This document shows, in pieces, positions 23,465 to 31,778 of a DNA stretch of 53,041 nt. Position 1 is the stretch's first letter. Each line of letters begins with the position of its first letter. Location: assembly GCF_015554145.1 (NCBI RefSeq), contig NZ_JADNHZ010000021.1:1-53041 (forward strand), in the 5' to 3' direction. Below the pieces are notes generated by a model. That model worked only from the letters and a program-made list of their open reading frames with translations. It was not told the DNA's origin and ran no database searches. The stretch comes from Collinsella aerofaciens. Lineage in GTDB: Bacteria > Actinomycetota > Coriobacteriia > Coriobacteriales > Coriobacteriaceae. The translations under genes and the position numbers were made by a program.

Positions 23465-23938
23465 ATGGATTCCAAAAGACTTGCCGAGATAGCCGATGTT
23501 ATGGAGGACCGCGGCCTCACGCGCGTACGTGTTGAGGAGCCCGATGGCACCGCGGTCGAGCTCGAGCGCGCGAGCGCCGCGCAGCCGGTTGCCGTGCCCA
23601 TGCCCATGCCGAGCGCCATGGCCGCTCAAGTTGCAGCTCCCGCAGTCGCGCCTGCCGCACCGGAACCCGCCGCGCAGGCGCCTGCCGCCGCACCGGAGCC
23701 CAAGGGCACCGAGGTGGCCGCTCCCATGGTCGGCGTTTTCTATGCTGCCCCGGCGCCGGGCGACGAGCCGTTTGTGCGCGTGGGCTCCAAGGTCAAGGCC
23801 GGCGAGACCCTCTGCATCATCGAGGCCATGAAGGTCCTCAACGAGGTGACGGCAGAGACGGATGGCGAGGTGCTCGAGATCTGCGTGGCCGACGGCGACC
23901 TCGTGGAGTTTGGCAGCTGCCTCATGAGGATCGGATAG
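23465..23938 (+). CDS. accB: Biotin carboxyl carrier protein of acetyl-CoA carboxylase
   Basis: A 157-residue carrier. The C-terminal biotinyl domain has the acceptor lysine in EAMKVLNEV and the usual GAxLC-like region (AGETLCIIE). A proline/alanine-rich linker (about residues 45-75) joins it to the N-terminal helix. It is the substrate of the birA product encoded just upstream on the other strand. Confidence 0.94.
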   Translation: MDSKRLAEIADVMEDRGLTRVRVEEPDGTAVELERASAAQPVAVPMPMPSAMAAQVAAPAVAPAAPEPAAQAPAAAPEPKGTEVAAPMVGVFYAAPAPGDEPFVRVGSKVKAGETLCIIEAMKVLNEVTAETDGEVLEICVADGDLVEFGSCLMRIG

Positions 23939-23947
23939 GTGATATCC

Positions 23948-24370
23948 ATGAACAAAGAAGAGCTCAAGAAGCTGTTGCCGCATCGCGAGCCGATGCTTTT
24001 GCTCGACGAAGCCGAGCTGGTGGGCGACGAGGCCCACGGCAAGATCACGATTACGGGCGACGAGTACTTTTTGCAGGGGCATTTTCCGGGAAACCCGGTC
24101 GTCCCCGGCGTGATCCAGTGCGAGATGCTCGCCCAGAACTGCTGCGTGCTGCTGATGGGCGATGAGGAGGCGCGCGGCGCGACGCCGTTCTACACGAGTC
24201 TGGACAAGGTGCGCTTTAAGCGTCCGGTGCGCCCGGGCGACACGGTGGATCTGGTGTGCTCCATCACGCGTGCGCGCGGGCCGTTCCGCTTTGCGACGGG
24301 TACCGCGAGCGTCAACGGTGAGGTTTGCTGCCGCGCCGATATGTCTTTTGCACTCATGCACGAAAGTTAA
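23948..24370 (+). CDS. fabZ: 3-hydroxyacyl-[ACP] dehydratase
   Basis: Hot-dog fold dehydratase of about 140 residues. The active-site His is in LQGHFPGNPVVPGV and the Glu in VIQCEMLAQ, and the N-terminal LLPHREPMLLLDEA is typical. ATG 23,948 is preferred over an in-frame GTG at 23,939 that overlaps the accB stop. No fabA-like gene is in the operon, so how unsaturated chains are made is not shown here. Confidence 0.93.
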   Translation: MNKEELKKLLPHREPMLLLDEAELVGDEAHGKITITGDEYFLQGHFPGNPVVPGVIQCEMLAQNCCVLLMGDEEARGATPFYTSLDKVRFKRPVRPGDTVDLVCSITRARGPFRFATGTASVNGEVCCRADMSFALMHES

Positions 24371-24380
24371 GGAAGGCTTC

Positions 24381-25724
24381 ATGTTCGACAAAGTGCTCAT
24401 CGCCAACCGCGGCGAAGTCGCGGTCCGTGTTATCCGCGCGTGCCGCGATATGGGCATCAAGACCGTCGCCGTTTATTCCACGGCCGATGCGGACGCGCTG
24501 CACGTGCAGCTTGCCGACGAGGCGTATTGCATCGGCGGCCCGCGTCTTGCCGAGAGCTACCTCAACGACGATGCCGTGCTCACCTGTGCCGTAAAGTCGG
24601 GGGCAAAGGCGATCCATCCCGGCTATGGCTTTTTCTCCGAGAAGGCGAGCTTCGTGCGCGACTGCGACAAGTACGGTCTGGCGTTTGTCGGTCCTTCGGC
24701 CGAGGTGATCGACAGCATGGGCGACAAGGACGCCGCACGCCGAACGGCTGCTGCCGCGGGCGTGCCCATCGTGCCGGGCTGCGATTTGCTCAAAAGCCCC
24801 GAGGAGGCGACGGCCGAGGCCGAGCGCATCGGCTGTCCCGTGCTCATCAAGGCGCGTGCCGGCGGTGGCGGTCGCGGTATTCGCAAGGTCGAGCGCGTGG
24901 AAGACGCGGCAAAGGCGTTCATCGAGGCGCGTGCCGAGGGCGAGGCCGTTTTTGGCGACGGCGAGTGCTACATGGAGAAGTTCGTCGCGCCGGCGCATCA
25001 CGTTGAGGTACAGATTATGGCCGATAAGCAGGGCCATGTGTTTTCACTCGGCGAGCGCGAGTGCTCGGTGCAGCGCCGCAACCAAAAGCTGATCGAGGAG
25101 AGCCCCGCGCCGTGCCTCGACGGACGCGACGATATTCGTGCCCGTATGCACAAGGCCGCGCGCGACCTGGCTCGTGCCGTTGGCTATGAGGGCGCTGGCA
25201 CCATCGAGTTTTTGTACTCAGATGACGGCAATTTCTACTTTATGGAAATGAACACGCGCTTGCAGGTGGAGCATCCGGTTACGGAGTTTGTGACCGATAC
25301 CGACCTGGTTAAGTGGCAGCTGCGCGTGGCTGCCGGCCAGCCTCTGCCCTTTGAGCAGGAGGACGTACCGGTCCGCAACCACGCCATGGAGTGCCGCATC
25401 AATGCCGAAACGCCGGACTTTCTACCGTCATGTGGAACGGTCACCGCGTTGCGTGTGCCGGGTGGTCCGCGCGTGCGCTGGGATTCCGCCATGTTTACCG
25501 GAGCGAAAGTTCCGCCGTACTACGACTCCATGCTCGGCAAGCTCATCGTGTGCGCGCCCACGCGTGACGGTGCCATTCGCAAGATGCGCTCGGCCCTGGG
25601 CGAGCTCGTGATTGAGGGCGTGAGCGAAAATAGCGAGCTTCAGCTCGACGTGCTGGCAAACGACGAGTTTTTGTCGGGCATGTATCACACCGATCTGATG
25701 GGGCATCTCTATGCTGATGAATAG
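24381..25724 (+). CDS. accC: Biotin carboxylase subunit of acetyl-CoA carboxylase
   Basis: ATP-grasp enzyme that carboxylates biotin on AccB; 447 residues. It begins MFDKVLIANRGEVAVRVI; the glycine-rich loop KARAGGGGRGIRKVE, ERECSVQRRNQKLIEE and FMEMNTRLQVEHPVTE are all intact. ATG 24,381 follows AGGAAGG. Open frame continues upstream without homology. Confidence 0.95.
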   Translation: MFDKVLIANRGEVAVRVIRACRDMGIKTVAVYSTADADALHVQLADEAYCIGGPRLAESYLNDDAVLTCAVKSGAKAIHPGYGFFSEKASFVRDCDKYGLAFVGPSAEVIDSMGDKDAARRTAAAAGVPIVPGCDLLKSPEEATAEAERIGCPVLIKARAGGGGRGIRKVERVEDAAKAFIEARAEGEAVFGDGECYMEKFVAPAHHVEVQIMADKQGHVFSLGERECSVQRRNQKLIEESPAPCLDGRDDIRARMHKAARDLARAVGYEGAGTIEFLYSDDGNFYFMEMNTRLQVEHPVTEFVTDTDLVKWQLRVAAGQPLPFEQEDVPVRNHAMECRINAETPDFLPSCGTVTALRVPGGPRVRWDSAMFTGAKVPPYYDSMLGKLIVCAPTRDGAIRKMRSALGELVIEGVSENSELQLDVLANDEFLSGMYHTDLMGHLYADE

Positions 25725-27435
25725 AAAAGCGAAGACGGTCAATGTCCTTGAGGGGCCGATAACCGAGTCGTGCGCCGAGTTCCCCGCGCGCCACGTGTTT
25801 GTCAAATGCCCGGAGTGCCGCCGTGTGATCGATGAGGCGCGCCTGCACGACAACCTCGAGGTCTGCCCTCGTTGCGGCAAACACTTTCGCGTGAGCGGTC
25901 GCGCGCGCATGCGCATGACGGTCGACGCGGGTACCTTTGAGGAATGGGATGCCAATCTGGCGTCGAAGGACTTCCTCTCGTTTCCCGGTTATGCCGACAA
26001 GCTTAAGAGCGTGAGCGAGCGTTCGGGCGAGCGCGATGCCGTTGTGTGCGGCAGGGGCAAAATCTGCGGCTGCGATACCGCGCTCTTCTTTATGGATGCC
26101 AACTTTATGATGGGCTCAATGGGCTCCGTGGTGGGCGAGAAGATCTGTCGTGTCTTTGAGCGCGCGGCCGAGTTGGGGCTGCCGGTCGTTGGCTTTACCG
26201 TATCGGGCGGCGCCCGCATGCAGGAGGGCGTGACCTCGCTCATGCAGATGGCCAAGATTTCTGCGGCGGTTAGGCGCCACAGCGAGGCGGGCGGCCTGTA
26301 CATCACGGTGCTCACCGACCCCACGACCGGAGGCGTAACCGCGAGCTTTGCCATGGAGGGCGACATTATCCTGGCCGAGCCCGATGCCCTGACAGCATTT
26401 GCCGGCCCGCGCGTGATCGAGCAGAACATGCACAAGCGTCTGCCCAAGGGATTCCAGCGTTCCGAGTTTTTGCTGGAGCACGGCTTTTGCGATGCCGTTG
26501 TTCCGCGTGGTGAGATTGCGCTCACGGTAGGCGAGCTGCTGGCGCTGCACGAAGGGCACGCGCCCGGCCTGGGGGCACCGCATGAGATCGTGCATACGGG
26601 TCGTCGCGACAAAAAGCTGGGACACTTGTTTAAGCGCTCGGCCGCACCAAAAAGCGCGCTCGAAATCGTCAAACAGACTCGCTCGGCGAACCGCGCCACG
26701 GCAGGCGAGATGATCTCGTTGGGTCTCGACGGATTCGTAGAGCTGCACGGCGACCGCTACTTTGGCGACGATGCTGCCGTGGTGGGCGGCATCGGCTGGA
26801 AAGACGGGCGACCCGTGACGGTTATCGCCATCGAGCGCGGTACCACGACCAAAGAGCGCATGCGTCGCAACTTTGGTATGGCACATCCCGAGGGCTACCG
26901 CAAGGCACGTCGCCTGATGCACCAAGCCGAGAAATTTGGTCGGCCGGTTCTGTGCCTGGTTGATACTTCGGGCGCGTTTTGCGGCATCGGTGCCGAGGAG
27001 CGCGGCCAGGGCGAGGCGATTGCCCAGAATCTCATGGAGATGAGCGGCCTTAAGACGCCGATTGTCTCGGTGGTGACAGGCGAGGGCGGCTCTGGTGGCG
27101 CGCTGGCGCTGTCCGTGGCCGACCGCATCCTGATGCTCTCGAGCTCGGCCTATTCGGTCGTGAGCCCCGAGGCCTGTGCGTCGATCCTGTGGAAGGATAC
27201 CGAGCGCGCGAATGAGGCCGCTGAGGCGCTTAAGCTCACGGCCCCCGATCTGTTGGCGCTCGGCATCATCGACGGCATTGTTGACGATAGGGGCCTGTCG
27301 CATGAGGAGATCGCCGGTGTCGTCATGTCCTCGGCATTTGATGCCTTCGATACGCTTGGGCAGCTCGACGACGCGACCCTCACAAACCTCCGCTACGAAA
27401 AGTACCGCGCAATCGGTCAGTACCGCACGATGTGA
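25711..27435 (+). CDS. accDA: Acetyl-CoA carboxylase carboxyltransferase, fused beta and alpha subunits
   Basis: Transfers the carboxyl group from biotin to acetyl-CoA to give malonyl-CoA. Residues 1 to about 290 are AccD: a Cys4 zinc ribbon (Cys33, Cys36, Cys52, Cys55), then GGARMQEGVTSLMQMAK and TTGGVTASFAMEGDI. From about residue 310 it is AccA: FVELHGDRYFGDDAAVVGGI, DTSGAFCGIGAEERGQGEAI and EGGSGGALAL. In most bacteria these are two genes. Start ATG 25,711 overlaps accC by 14 bp; a second ATG two codons later is also possible. It is the last gene of the operon. Confidence 0.93.
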   Translation: MLMNRKAKTVNVLEGPITESCAEFPARHVFVKCPECRRVIDEARLHDNLEVCPRCGKHFRVSGRARMRMTVDAGTFEEWDANLASKDFLSFPGYADKLKSVSERSGERDAVVCGRGKICGCDTALFFMDANFMMGSMGSVVGEKICRVFERAAELGLPVVGFTVSGGARMQEGVTSLMQMAKISAAVRRHSEAGGLYITVLTDPTTGGVTASFAMEGDIILAEPDALTAFAGPRVIEQNMHKRLPKGFQRSEFLLEHGFCDAVVPRGEIALTVGELLALHEGHAPGLGAPHEIVHTGRRDKKLGHLFKRSAAPKSALEIVKQTRSANRATAGEMISLGLDGFVELHGDRYFGDDAAVVGGIGWKDGRPVTVIAIERGTTTKERMRRNFGMAHPEGYRKARRLMHQAEKFGRPVLCLVDTSGAFCGIGAEERGQGEAIAQNLMEMSGLKTPIVSVVTGEGGSGGALALSVADRILMLSSSAYSVVSPEACASILWKDTERANEAAEALKLTAPDLLALGIIDGIVDDRGLSHEEIAGVVMSSAFDAFDTLGQLDDATLTNLRYEKYRAIGQYRTM

Positions 27436-27460
27436 CAAAGGGACAGTCCGCATGTCACAT
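27430..27460. repeat. GGGAC-core dyad repeat (family A, degenerate copy)
   Basis: The left half matches the perfect copy at 1,195 (ATGTGACAAAGGGACAGTCC). The right half keeps only the end TGTCACAT, leaving an 8-bp pair of outer arms. It overlaps the accDA stop and lies 16 bp before the EIIC start. Confidence 0.7.
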
Positions 27461-27475
27461 TGGGAAAGGCGTTCC

Positions 27476-28690
27476 ATGTCACAAGTTTCTAACACCTCGT
27501 TTACAACGACGGTTTCATCAAACGCCATGGCCGTGGTGGACTATCTGTCCAAAAGCATGATGTCGGCGTTGCCGTTTATTGTCTGCGCGGCGCTGTTCCG
27601 CACCGTTGCCGTCATTATGGGCGAAGGCATGCTTGGTCTATGGCCTGCCGATTCCGAAATCTATCGCCTGTTTTACAGCTGGCTGTATAACGCTGGCTAT
27701 TACTTTTTGCCCATCTATCTTGGTTGGGCCGCTGCCCGCCAGCTCGGTTGCTCGGAGCAGCTGGGCATGATGCTGGGCGGCGTATTGATTGTGCCCGATC
27801 TGCTTAAGCTCGTTGATGCCGCATCGACGACGGGGGCATCGATGACTTTCGTGTATGGTCTGCTTCCCGCGCCGGTCAACGATTACACGACGACTGTTAT
27901 TCCGGTTCTCATCTCGGTGCCCGTGCTATGGCAGGTGGAGCGTTTCTTTAAGCGCACTATCCCTCAGGCTGTGGCGTTTTCTTTTGTACCGTTTGCAACC
28001 ATGCTTGTCATGGTTCCGGTGTCGCTGTGTGTTACGGCGCCGGCAGGCAGCTATCTGGGCATGCTGTTGGGACAGCTTATGTTTATGCTTGGCAATTCCG
28101 GTGGCATCGTGTCGCTGCTCACGCTCATGGGGCTTGCCGCGGGCTGGGAGTTTCTTAAGATCGCGGGTGTCAGCAACGTTGTCCTATCGCTCGCCTATGC
28201 GCAGTTTATGAGTGTGGGAACGGATTCGTGCATCCTGATCGCCGCGACGATGGCAACGTTCGCCGTTTGGGGTATGCCCTTTGGCGCGTCGCTCCGCGTT
28301 GCGGATAAGGACGAGAAGGCGCTCATGCTGGGCTATTCAATCTCGGGGATTCTTGGCGGCGTAAGCGAGCCAGCGCTGTACGGATGCGGCTTTAAATATG
28401 GCAGGTGTCTGACGTGCATGGCCGTTGGCGGCGCCGTCGGAGGCCTTGTTGCGGCCGTGGGCCACGTTACGGCTTATACCATCGGTATGACGAATGTCCT
28501 CATGGTCATTGGCTTTGCCACGGGCGGCATCTCGAATCTGCTGTGGTGCTGCGCTGCCGGCGGCGCAGCATTTGCGGTGTCTGCGGCGCTGAGCTGCTGT
28601 TTTGGCGTGGTGCCGACAAAGATGCAGGCGGCAGAAGACGCAGCTGATTCGCTCGAAACAGTGGCGAGCGCTGCTGAAGCAAGCGCATAA
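27476..28690 (+). CDS. PTS transporter subunit EIIC, stand-alone
   Basis: A membrane protein of about 404 residues with roughly ten hydrophobic segments. It resembles the EIIC domain of the glucose/sucrose/beta-glucoside PTS superfamily (LLPAPVNDYTTTVIPVL; GYSISGILGGVSEPALYGCG, where the GxxEP-like part lies in the sugar-binding region). No EIIB cysteine domain or EIIA domain is fused or encoded next to it. ATG 27,476 has AAAGG upstream; an earlier ATG at 27,452 lies within the repeat. The substrate cannot be assigned. Confidence 0.82.
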   Translation: MSQVSNTSFTTTVSSNAMAVVDYLSKSMMSALPFIVCAALFRTVAVIMGEGMLGLWPADSEIYRLFYSWLYNAGYYFLPIYLGWAAARQLGCSEQLGMMLGGVLIVPDLLKLVDAASTTGASMTFVYGLLPAPVNDYTTTVIPVLISVPVLWQVERFFKRTIPQAVAFSFVPFATMLVMVPVSLCVTAPAGSYLGMLLGQLMFMLGNSGGIVSLLTLMGLAAGWEFLKIAGVSNVVLSLAYAQFMSVGTDSCILIAATMATFAVWGMPFGASLRVADKDEKALMLGYSISGILGGVSEPALYGCGFKYGRCLTCMAVGGAVGGLVAAVGHVTAYTIGMTNVLMVIGFATGGISNLLWCCAAGGAAFAVSAALSCCFGVVPTKMQAAEDAADSLETVASAAEASA

Positions 28691-28692
28691 AT

Positions 28693-28724
28693 CTGTGCGA
28701 CAAAAGGACGATTCCTTTGTCATA
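28693..28724. repeat. GGGAC-core dyad repeat (family A, degenerate copy)
   Basis: GACAAAAGGA and TCCTTTGTC form a bulged stem around CGAT, flanked by TGTG/CATA remnants. It directly follows the EIIC stop codon. Confidence 0.55.
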
Positions 28725-28727
28725 TTC

Positions 28728-28760
28728 CAAGGCTGCGGCCCGTGTGGGCTGCGGCCTTTT
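28728..28760 (+). terminator. Intrinsic terminator after the EIIC gene
   Basis: GGCTGCGGCCC and GGGCTGCGGCC form an 11-bp stem with two wobble pairs around GTGT, followed by TTTTT. Confidence 0.85.
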
Positions 28761-28834
28761 TGTATCTGGAGGACAAAGTGGCTACACTACAATCCGTTTG
28801 AGAAATAGATATATAGGTAGTACCGTGGGGACTG

Positions 28835-29995
28835 ATGAGGATGGTCGAGTGGATTGTTCGTCGTGCGCAGGGCGACCGTGCGCGCGTGGGAACGTTGACG
28901 GGCATAGTGTGTATTCTCGCCAATGTTGCGCTTTGCGCTGCGAAGGGTGCAATTGGCGTGCTGTCGGGATCGGTTTCGATTGTGGCGGACGCCATGAACA
29001 ACCTGTCCGATGCCAGCTCGAACATCGTGAGCGTGCTTGGCTTTAAGCTGGCGGGCAAGCCGGCCGACCCCGAGCATCCTTACGGACATGGCCGCTACGA
29101 GTATCTCTCGGGTCTGGTCGTGGCGGCGCTCGTGCTGCTGATTGGCGTTGAGCTGGTGAAGTCCTCGGTTGAGCGCATCATCCACCCCGAACCTGTCGAG
29201 TTCTCGCTTGCCCTGGTGGCAGTCTTGGTGCTTTCGATGATTGTTAAGCTCTGGATGGCGGCCCTCAACCAAAAGCTCGGCGATCGCATTGAGTCCGAGA
29301 CGCTGCATGCGACCGCTCAGGACTCAAAGAACGATGTCCTAGCTACGGGTGCTGTGCTGACGTGCGCAATTGTTTCGCAGGTGACGCACATCAATCTTGA
29401 CGCATGGGTCGGCCTTGCCGTTGGCGCCTATATTGGCTGGAGCGGCTTTGAGCTCATCCAGGATACGGTGAGCCCGCTTTTGGGCCAGGCACCCGATCCA
29501 AAGCTGGTCAAGCACATTCGAGACAAGATCATGAGCTACCCCGGCGTTTTGGGTGTTCATGACCTAATGGTTCACGATTACGGTCCGGGCAGGAAGTTTG
29601 CAAGCGCGCACGCCGAGATGGCGGCCGAGGCAAGCCCGCTGGAAAGCCACGACACGCTCGATAACATCGAGCAGTCGTTTAGGAACGAAGACGGCATGAT
29701 CGTCACGCTCCATTACGACCCCATCGTGACCGACGACCCCAAAGTGGCGAGCATGCGCTTGCGCATCAACGCTATGGCTCAAGAGATTGATAGCCGCCTC
29801 TCGATCCACGACCTACGCTGTGTTCCGGGCCCCACGCATACCAACGTGATCTTTGACTGCGTACGTCCCTCGGATTTGGCGATGAGCGCCGAGGACCTGA
29901 AGCGCGCGCTGGCGAAACGGGTCGAATCGGAATATCCCAAGTCGGTCGCCAAGATCACGATCGACGAAGACTACGTAGGCCATACCCACGAGTAG
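28835..29995 (+). CDS. Cation diffusion facilitator family transporter
   Basis: A 386-residue divalent-metal exporter. The first metal site is read from DAMNNLSDASSN in TM2 (DxxxD), and the HxxxD pair of TM5 is in HATAQDSKNDVLA; HPYGHGRYEYL lies between. About six membrane helices are followed by a cytoplasmic domain of about 180 residues, longer than in small CDF proteins and containing two ferredoxin-like parts. The C-terminal GHTHE may bind metal. Zn, Fe or Mn cannot be told apart here. ATG 28,835 follows GTGGGGA. Confidence 0.9.
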   Translation: MRMVEWIVRRAQGDRARVGTLTGIVCILANVALCAAKGAIGVLSGSVSIVADAMNNLSDASSNIVSVLGFKLAGKPADPEHPYGHGRYEYLSGLVVAALVLLIGVELVKSSVERIIHPEPVEFSLALVAVLVLSMIVKLWMAALNQKLGDRIESETLHATAQDSKNDVLATGAVLTCAIVSQVTHINLDAWVGLAVGAYIGWSGFELIQDTVSPLLGQAPDPKLVKHIRDKIMSYPGVLGVHDLMVHDYGPGRKFASAHAEMAAEASPLESHDTLDNIEQSFRNEDGMIVTLHYDPIVTDDPKVASMRLRINAMAQEIDSRLSIHDLRCVPGPTHTNVIFDCVRPSDLAMSAEDLKRALAKRVESEYPKSVAKITIDEDYVGHTHE

Positions 29996-30034
29996 GGCTG
30001 TGCCGAAAAAGCAAGTTATGCAGAAGGGGAGAGC

Positions 30035-30661
30035 ATGAAGCGCCTATACCTACTCCGCCACGGTCAGACGGAGTTCAACGTCAAAAAGCTGGTCCAGGGC
30101 CGCTGCGATTCACCGCTGACCAACCTGGGCCGTCAGCAGGCACGGACGGCAGCCGCATGGCTCAAAGCCCACGGTGTCGTCCCGGATAAAGTGGTCTCTT
30201 CGCCCTTAGGCCGGGCCATGGACACAGCTCAGCTCGTCGCTACCGAACTCCTTGGCCCGGACGCAGCAGTCGAGCCCTGCGAAGGCATCATCGAGCGCAG
30301 CTACGGCACCTTCGAAGAAGGCCCCCACGACGCCCTGCCCACCGACGTCTGGGACCCGGGCGAGGACCTGGTCCCCTTCGGAGGAGAAGGAAGTCATGCC
30401 CTGCAGGAGCGCATGGTAGCCACCCTCACCAATCTCATGGGCGCCGAGGGCATCGAAACCCTCCTAGCAGTAAGCCACGGCAGCGCCAGCCGCCAATTCA
30501 TCAAGGCTGCAGCCCCAGAGGGCTTCGAGCTCCCAGCAAAACTTCCCAACTGCGCCATCATGATTTTTGATTTCGATGAGGCGGAGCCACAAGTAGAGGG
30601 CGAGCCAATGCAATGCAAGTTCACCCTCCAGCAAATAGTGGACCCCCAACAAAGTCATTAG
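30035..30661 (+). CDS. Histidine phosphatase family protein (phosphoglycerate mutase-like)
   Basis: A 208-residue protein of the phosphoglycerate mutase/acid phosphatase superfamily. The catalytic RHGQTEFN is at the N-terminus, and the second histidine is in LLAVSHGSASRQF. SSPLGRAMDTAQLV supplies the usual arginine. Members include GpmB-like phosphatases and broad phosphomonoesterases, so no specific substrate is claimed. AAGGGGAGAGC precedes ATG 30,035. No ordinary terminator follows; the long hairpin element at 30,700 is next. Confidence 0.88.
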   Translation: MKRLYLLRHGQTEFNVKKLVQGRCDSPLTNLGRQQARTAAAWLKAHGVVPDKVVSSPLGRAMDTAQLVATELLGPDAAVEPCEGIIERSYGTFEEGPHDALPTDVWDPGEDLVPFGGEGSHALQERMVATLTNLMGAEGIETLLAVSHGSASRQFIKAAAPEGFELPAKLPNCAIMIFDFDEAEPQVEGEPMQCKFTLQQIVDPQQSH

Positions 30662-30699
30662 CCTGAGCGAGCAGAGTTAAGCAGACATCAACGTGTCGT

Positions 30700-30850
30700 C
30701 TCCCGAGCACGGCGGAGGGCCGGAGAAATATATTAAGGTCATCGCGAGTTCCGCACGCAAAGGAGAGCACTTAATGTGCTCTCCGTCTTGCGCAGGACTG
30801 TAGAGCAGGGACCTTAATATATTTCTCCGGCCCTCCGCCGTGCTCGGGAG
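30700..30850. repeat. Long hairpin with conserved 69-nt core, copy 2
   Basis: Outer arms 30,700-30,740 and 30,810-30,850 pair perfectly over 41 bp. Their sequence is unrelated to the arms of copy 1 except for TTAAG next to the core. The core 30,741-30,809 is 69 nt, as in copy 1, and keeps TCGCGAGTTCCGCACG, the loop TTAAT and CAGGACTGTAGAGCAG. The inner stem is GGAGAGCAC/GTGCTCTCC, differing from copy 1 at two base pairs, both compensated. It lies upstream of rplC. Confidence 0.88.
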
Positions 30851-31039
30851 CCATCCACGCACTTTACCTGCGTAAACAATGTGAGTGAAATATGAATCTC
30901 GATGGATACGCCCGCAGCCGTGTATACTAAACAGCTGTGTGAAACCAGGGGAGTATTCTGGCTGGACAAAATGCCTGCTTAATAGGGTTGTCAGGTAGTC
31001 CGGGCGCAATACAAGACTGGGGAGCACATCGTGTAAGTA

Positions 31040-31091
31040 GTGGTCCTCTAGGGGCGTACGCTCGGTGGTGTACGCATTGTCCCAAGACCAC
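31040..31091 (+). promoter_or_regulatory. Structured leader hairpin before rplC
   Basis: Nested stems GTGGTC/GACCAC (31,040 and 31,086) and GCGTAC/GTACGC (31,054 and 31,070) form one hairpin 20 bp before the rplC start. The leader from 30,851 also holds a motif at 30,903-30,927 shared with the rplB leader and containing TATACT, a possible -10. It may be an autoregulatory site or attenuator; this is inference. Confidence 0.5.
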
Positions 31092-31111
31092 GCGAGAGTT
31101 GGGATCATATC

Positions 31112-31732
31112 TTGATCAGCATGATTCTCGGCCGCAAGATTGGCATGACCCAGGTTTGGGACGAGGACGATAACGTCGTTCCCGTCACGGTCATCCAGGC
31201 TGGCCCCTGCGCTGTCTCGCAGGTTAAAACTCAGGCAACCGACGGCTATGACGCCGTCCAGATCGGTTTCGGCGACATCAAGGCCAAGAACGTGAACAAG
31301 CCCATGGCTGGTCACTTCGCCAAGGCTGGCGTCGAGCCTGTCCGCTTCCTTCGTGAGGTCCGCGTCGAGAACGGCGAGGAGCACAAGGTCGGCGAGGTCG
31401 TCACCGTCGCTGATTTCGCTGATGTCGAGAAGGTCGACGTCATCGGTACCTCCAAGGGTAAGGGCTTCCAGGGTCGCATCAAGCGCTGGGGTCAGCGCCG
31501 CGGTCCTATGACGCATGGTTCTCACTTCCAGCGTCACCCCGGTTCTATCGGTCAGTGCGCCTATCCTGCGCGCGTCCTCAAGGGCGTCAAGATGGCCGGT
31601 CACATGGGTAACGAGCGCGTTACCGTCAAGAACCTTTCCGTTGTCCGCATCGATGCCGAGCAGAACCTCATCTTGGTCAAGGGCGCTGTCCCGGGTGCCA
31701 AGAATGGTCTCGTCGCCATCCGTATGGCCTAA
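31112..31732 (+). CDS. rplC: 50S ribosomal protein L3
   Basis: Early-assembly 23S rRNA-binding protein near the peptidyl-transferase centre; 206 residues. It begins with [20 protein letters not shown]. The loop [20 protein letters not shown] and [13 protein letters not shown] are diagnostic. TTG 31,112 is favoured because GGGAT is 6 nt upstream; ATG 31,121 is the alternative. It starts this ribosomal-protein cluster because rpsJ has moved to the str operon. Confidence 0.97.
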   Translation: MISMILGRKIGMTQVWDEDDNVVPVTVIQAGPCAVSQVKTQATDGYDAVQIGFGDIKAKNVNKPMAGHFAKAGVEPVRFLREVRVENGEEHKVGEVVTVADFADVEKVDVIGTSKGKGFQGRIKRWGQRRGPMTHGSHFQRHPGSIGQCAYPARVLKGVKMAGHMGNERVTVKNLSVVRIDAEQNLILVKGAVPGAKNGLVAIRMA

Positions 31733-31778
31733 GGGCCCAGCCCATTTAGCCCAGCGTCATACCAAGGAGAACACTTAA

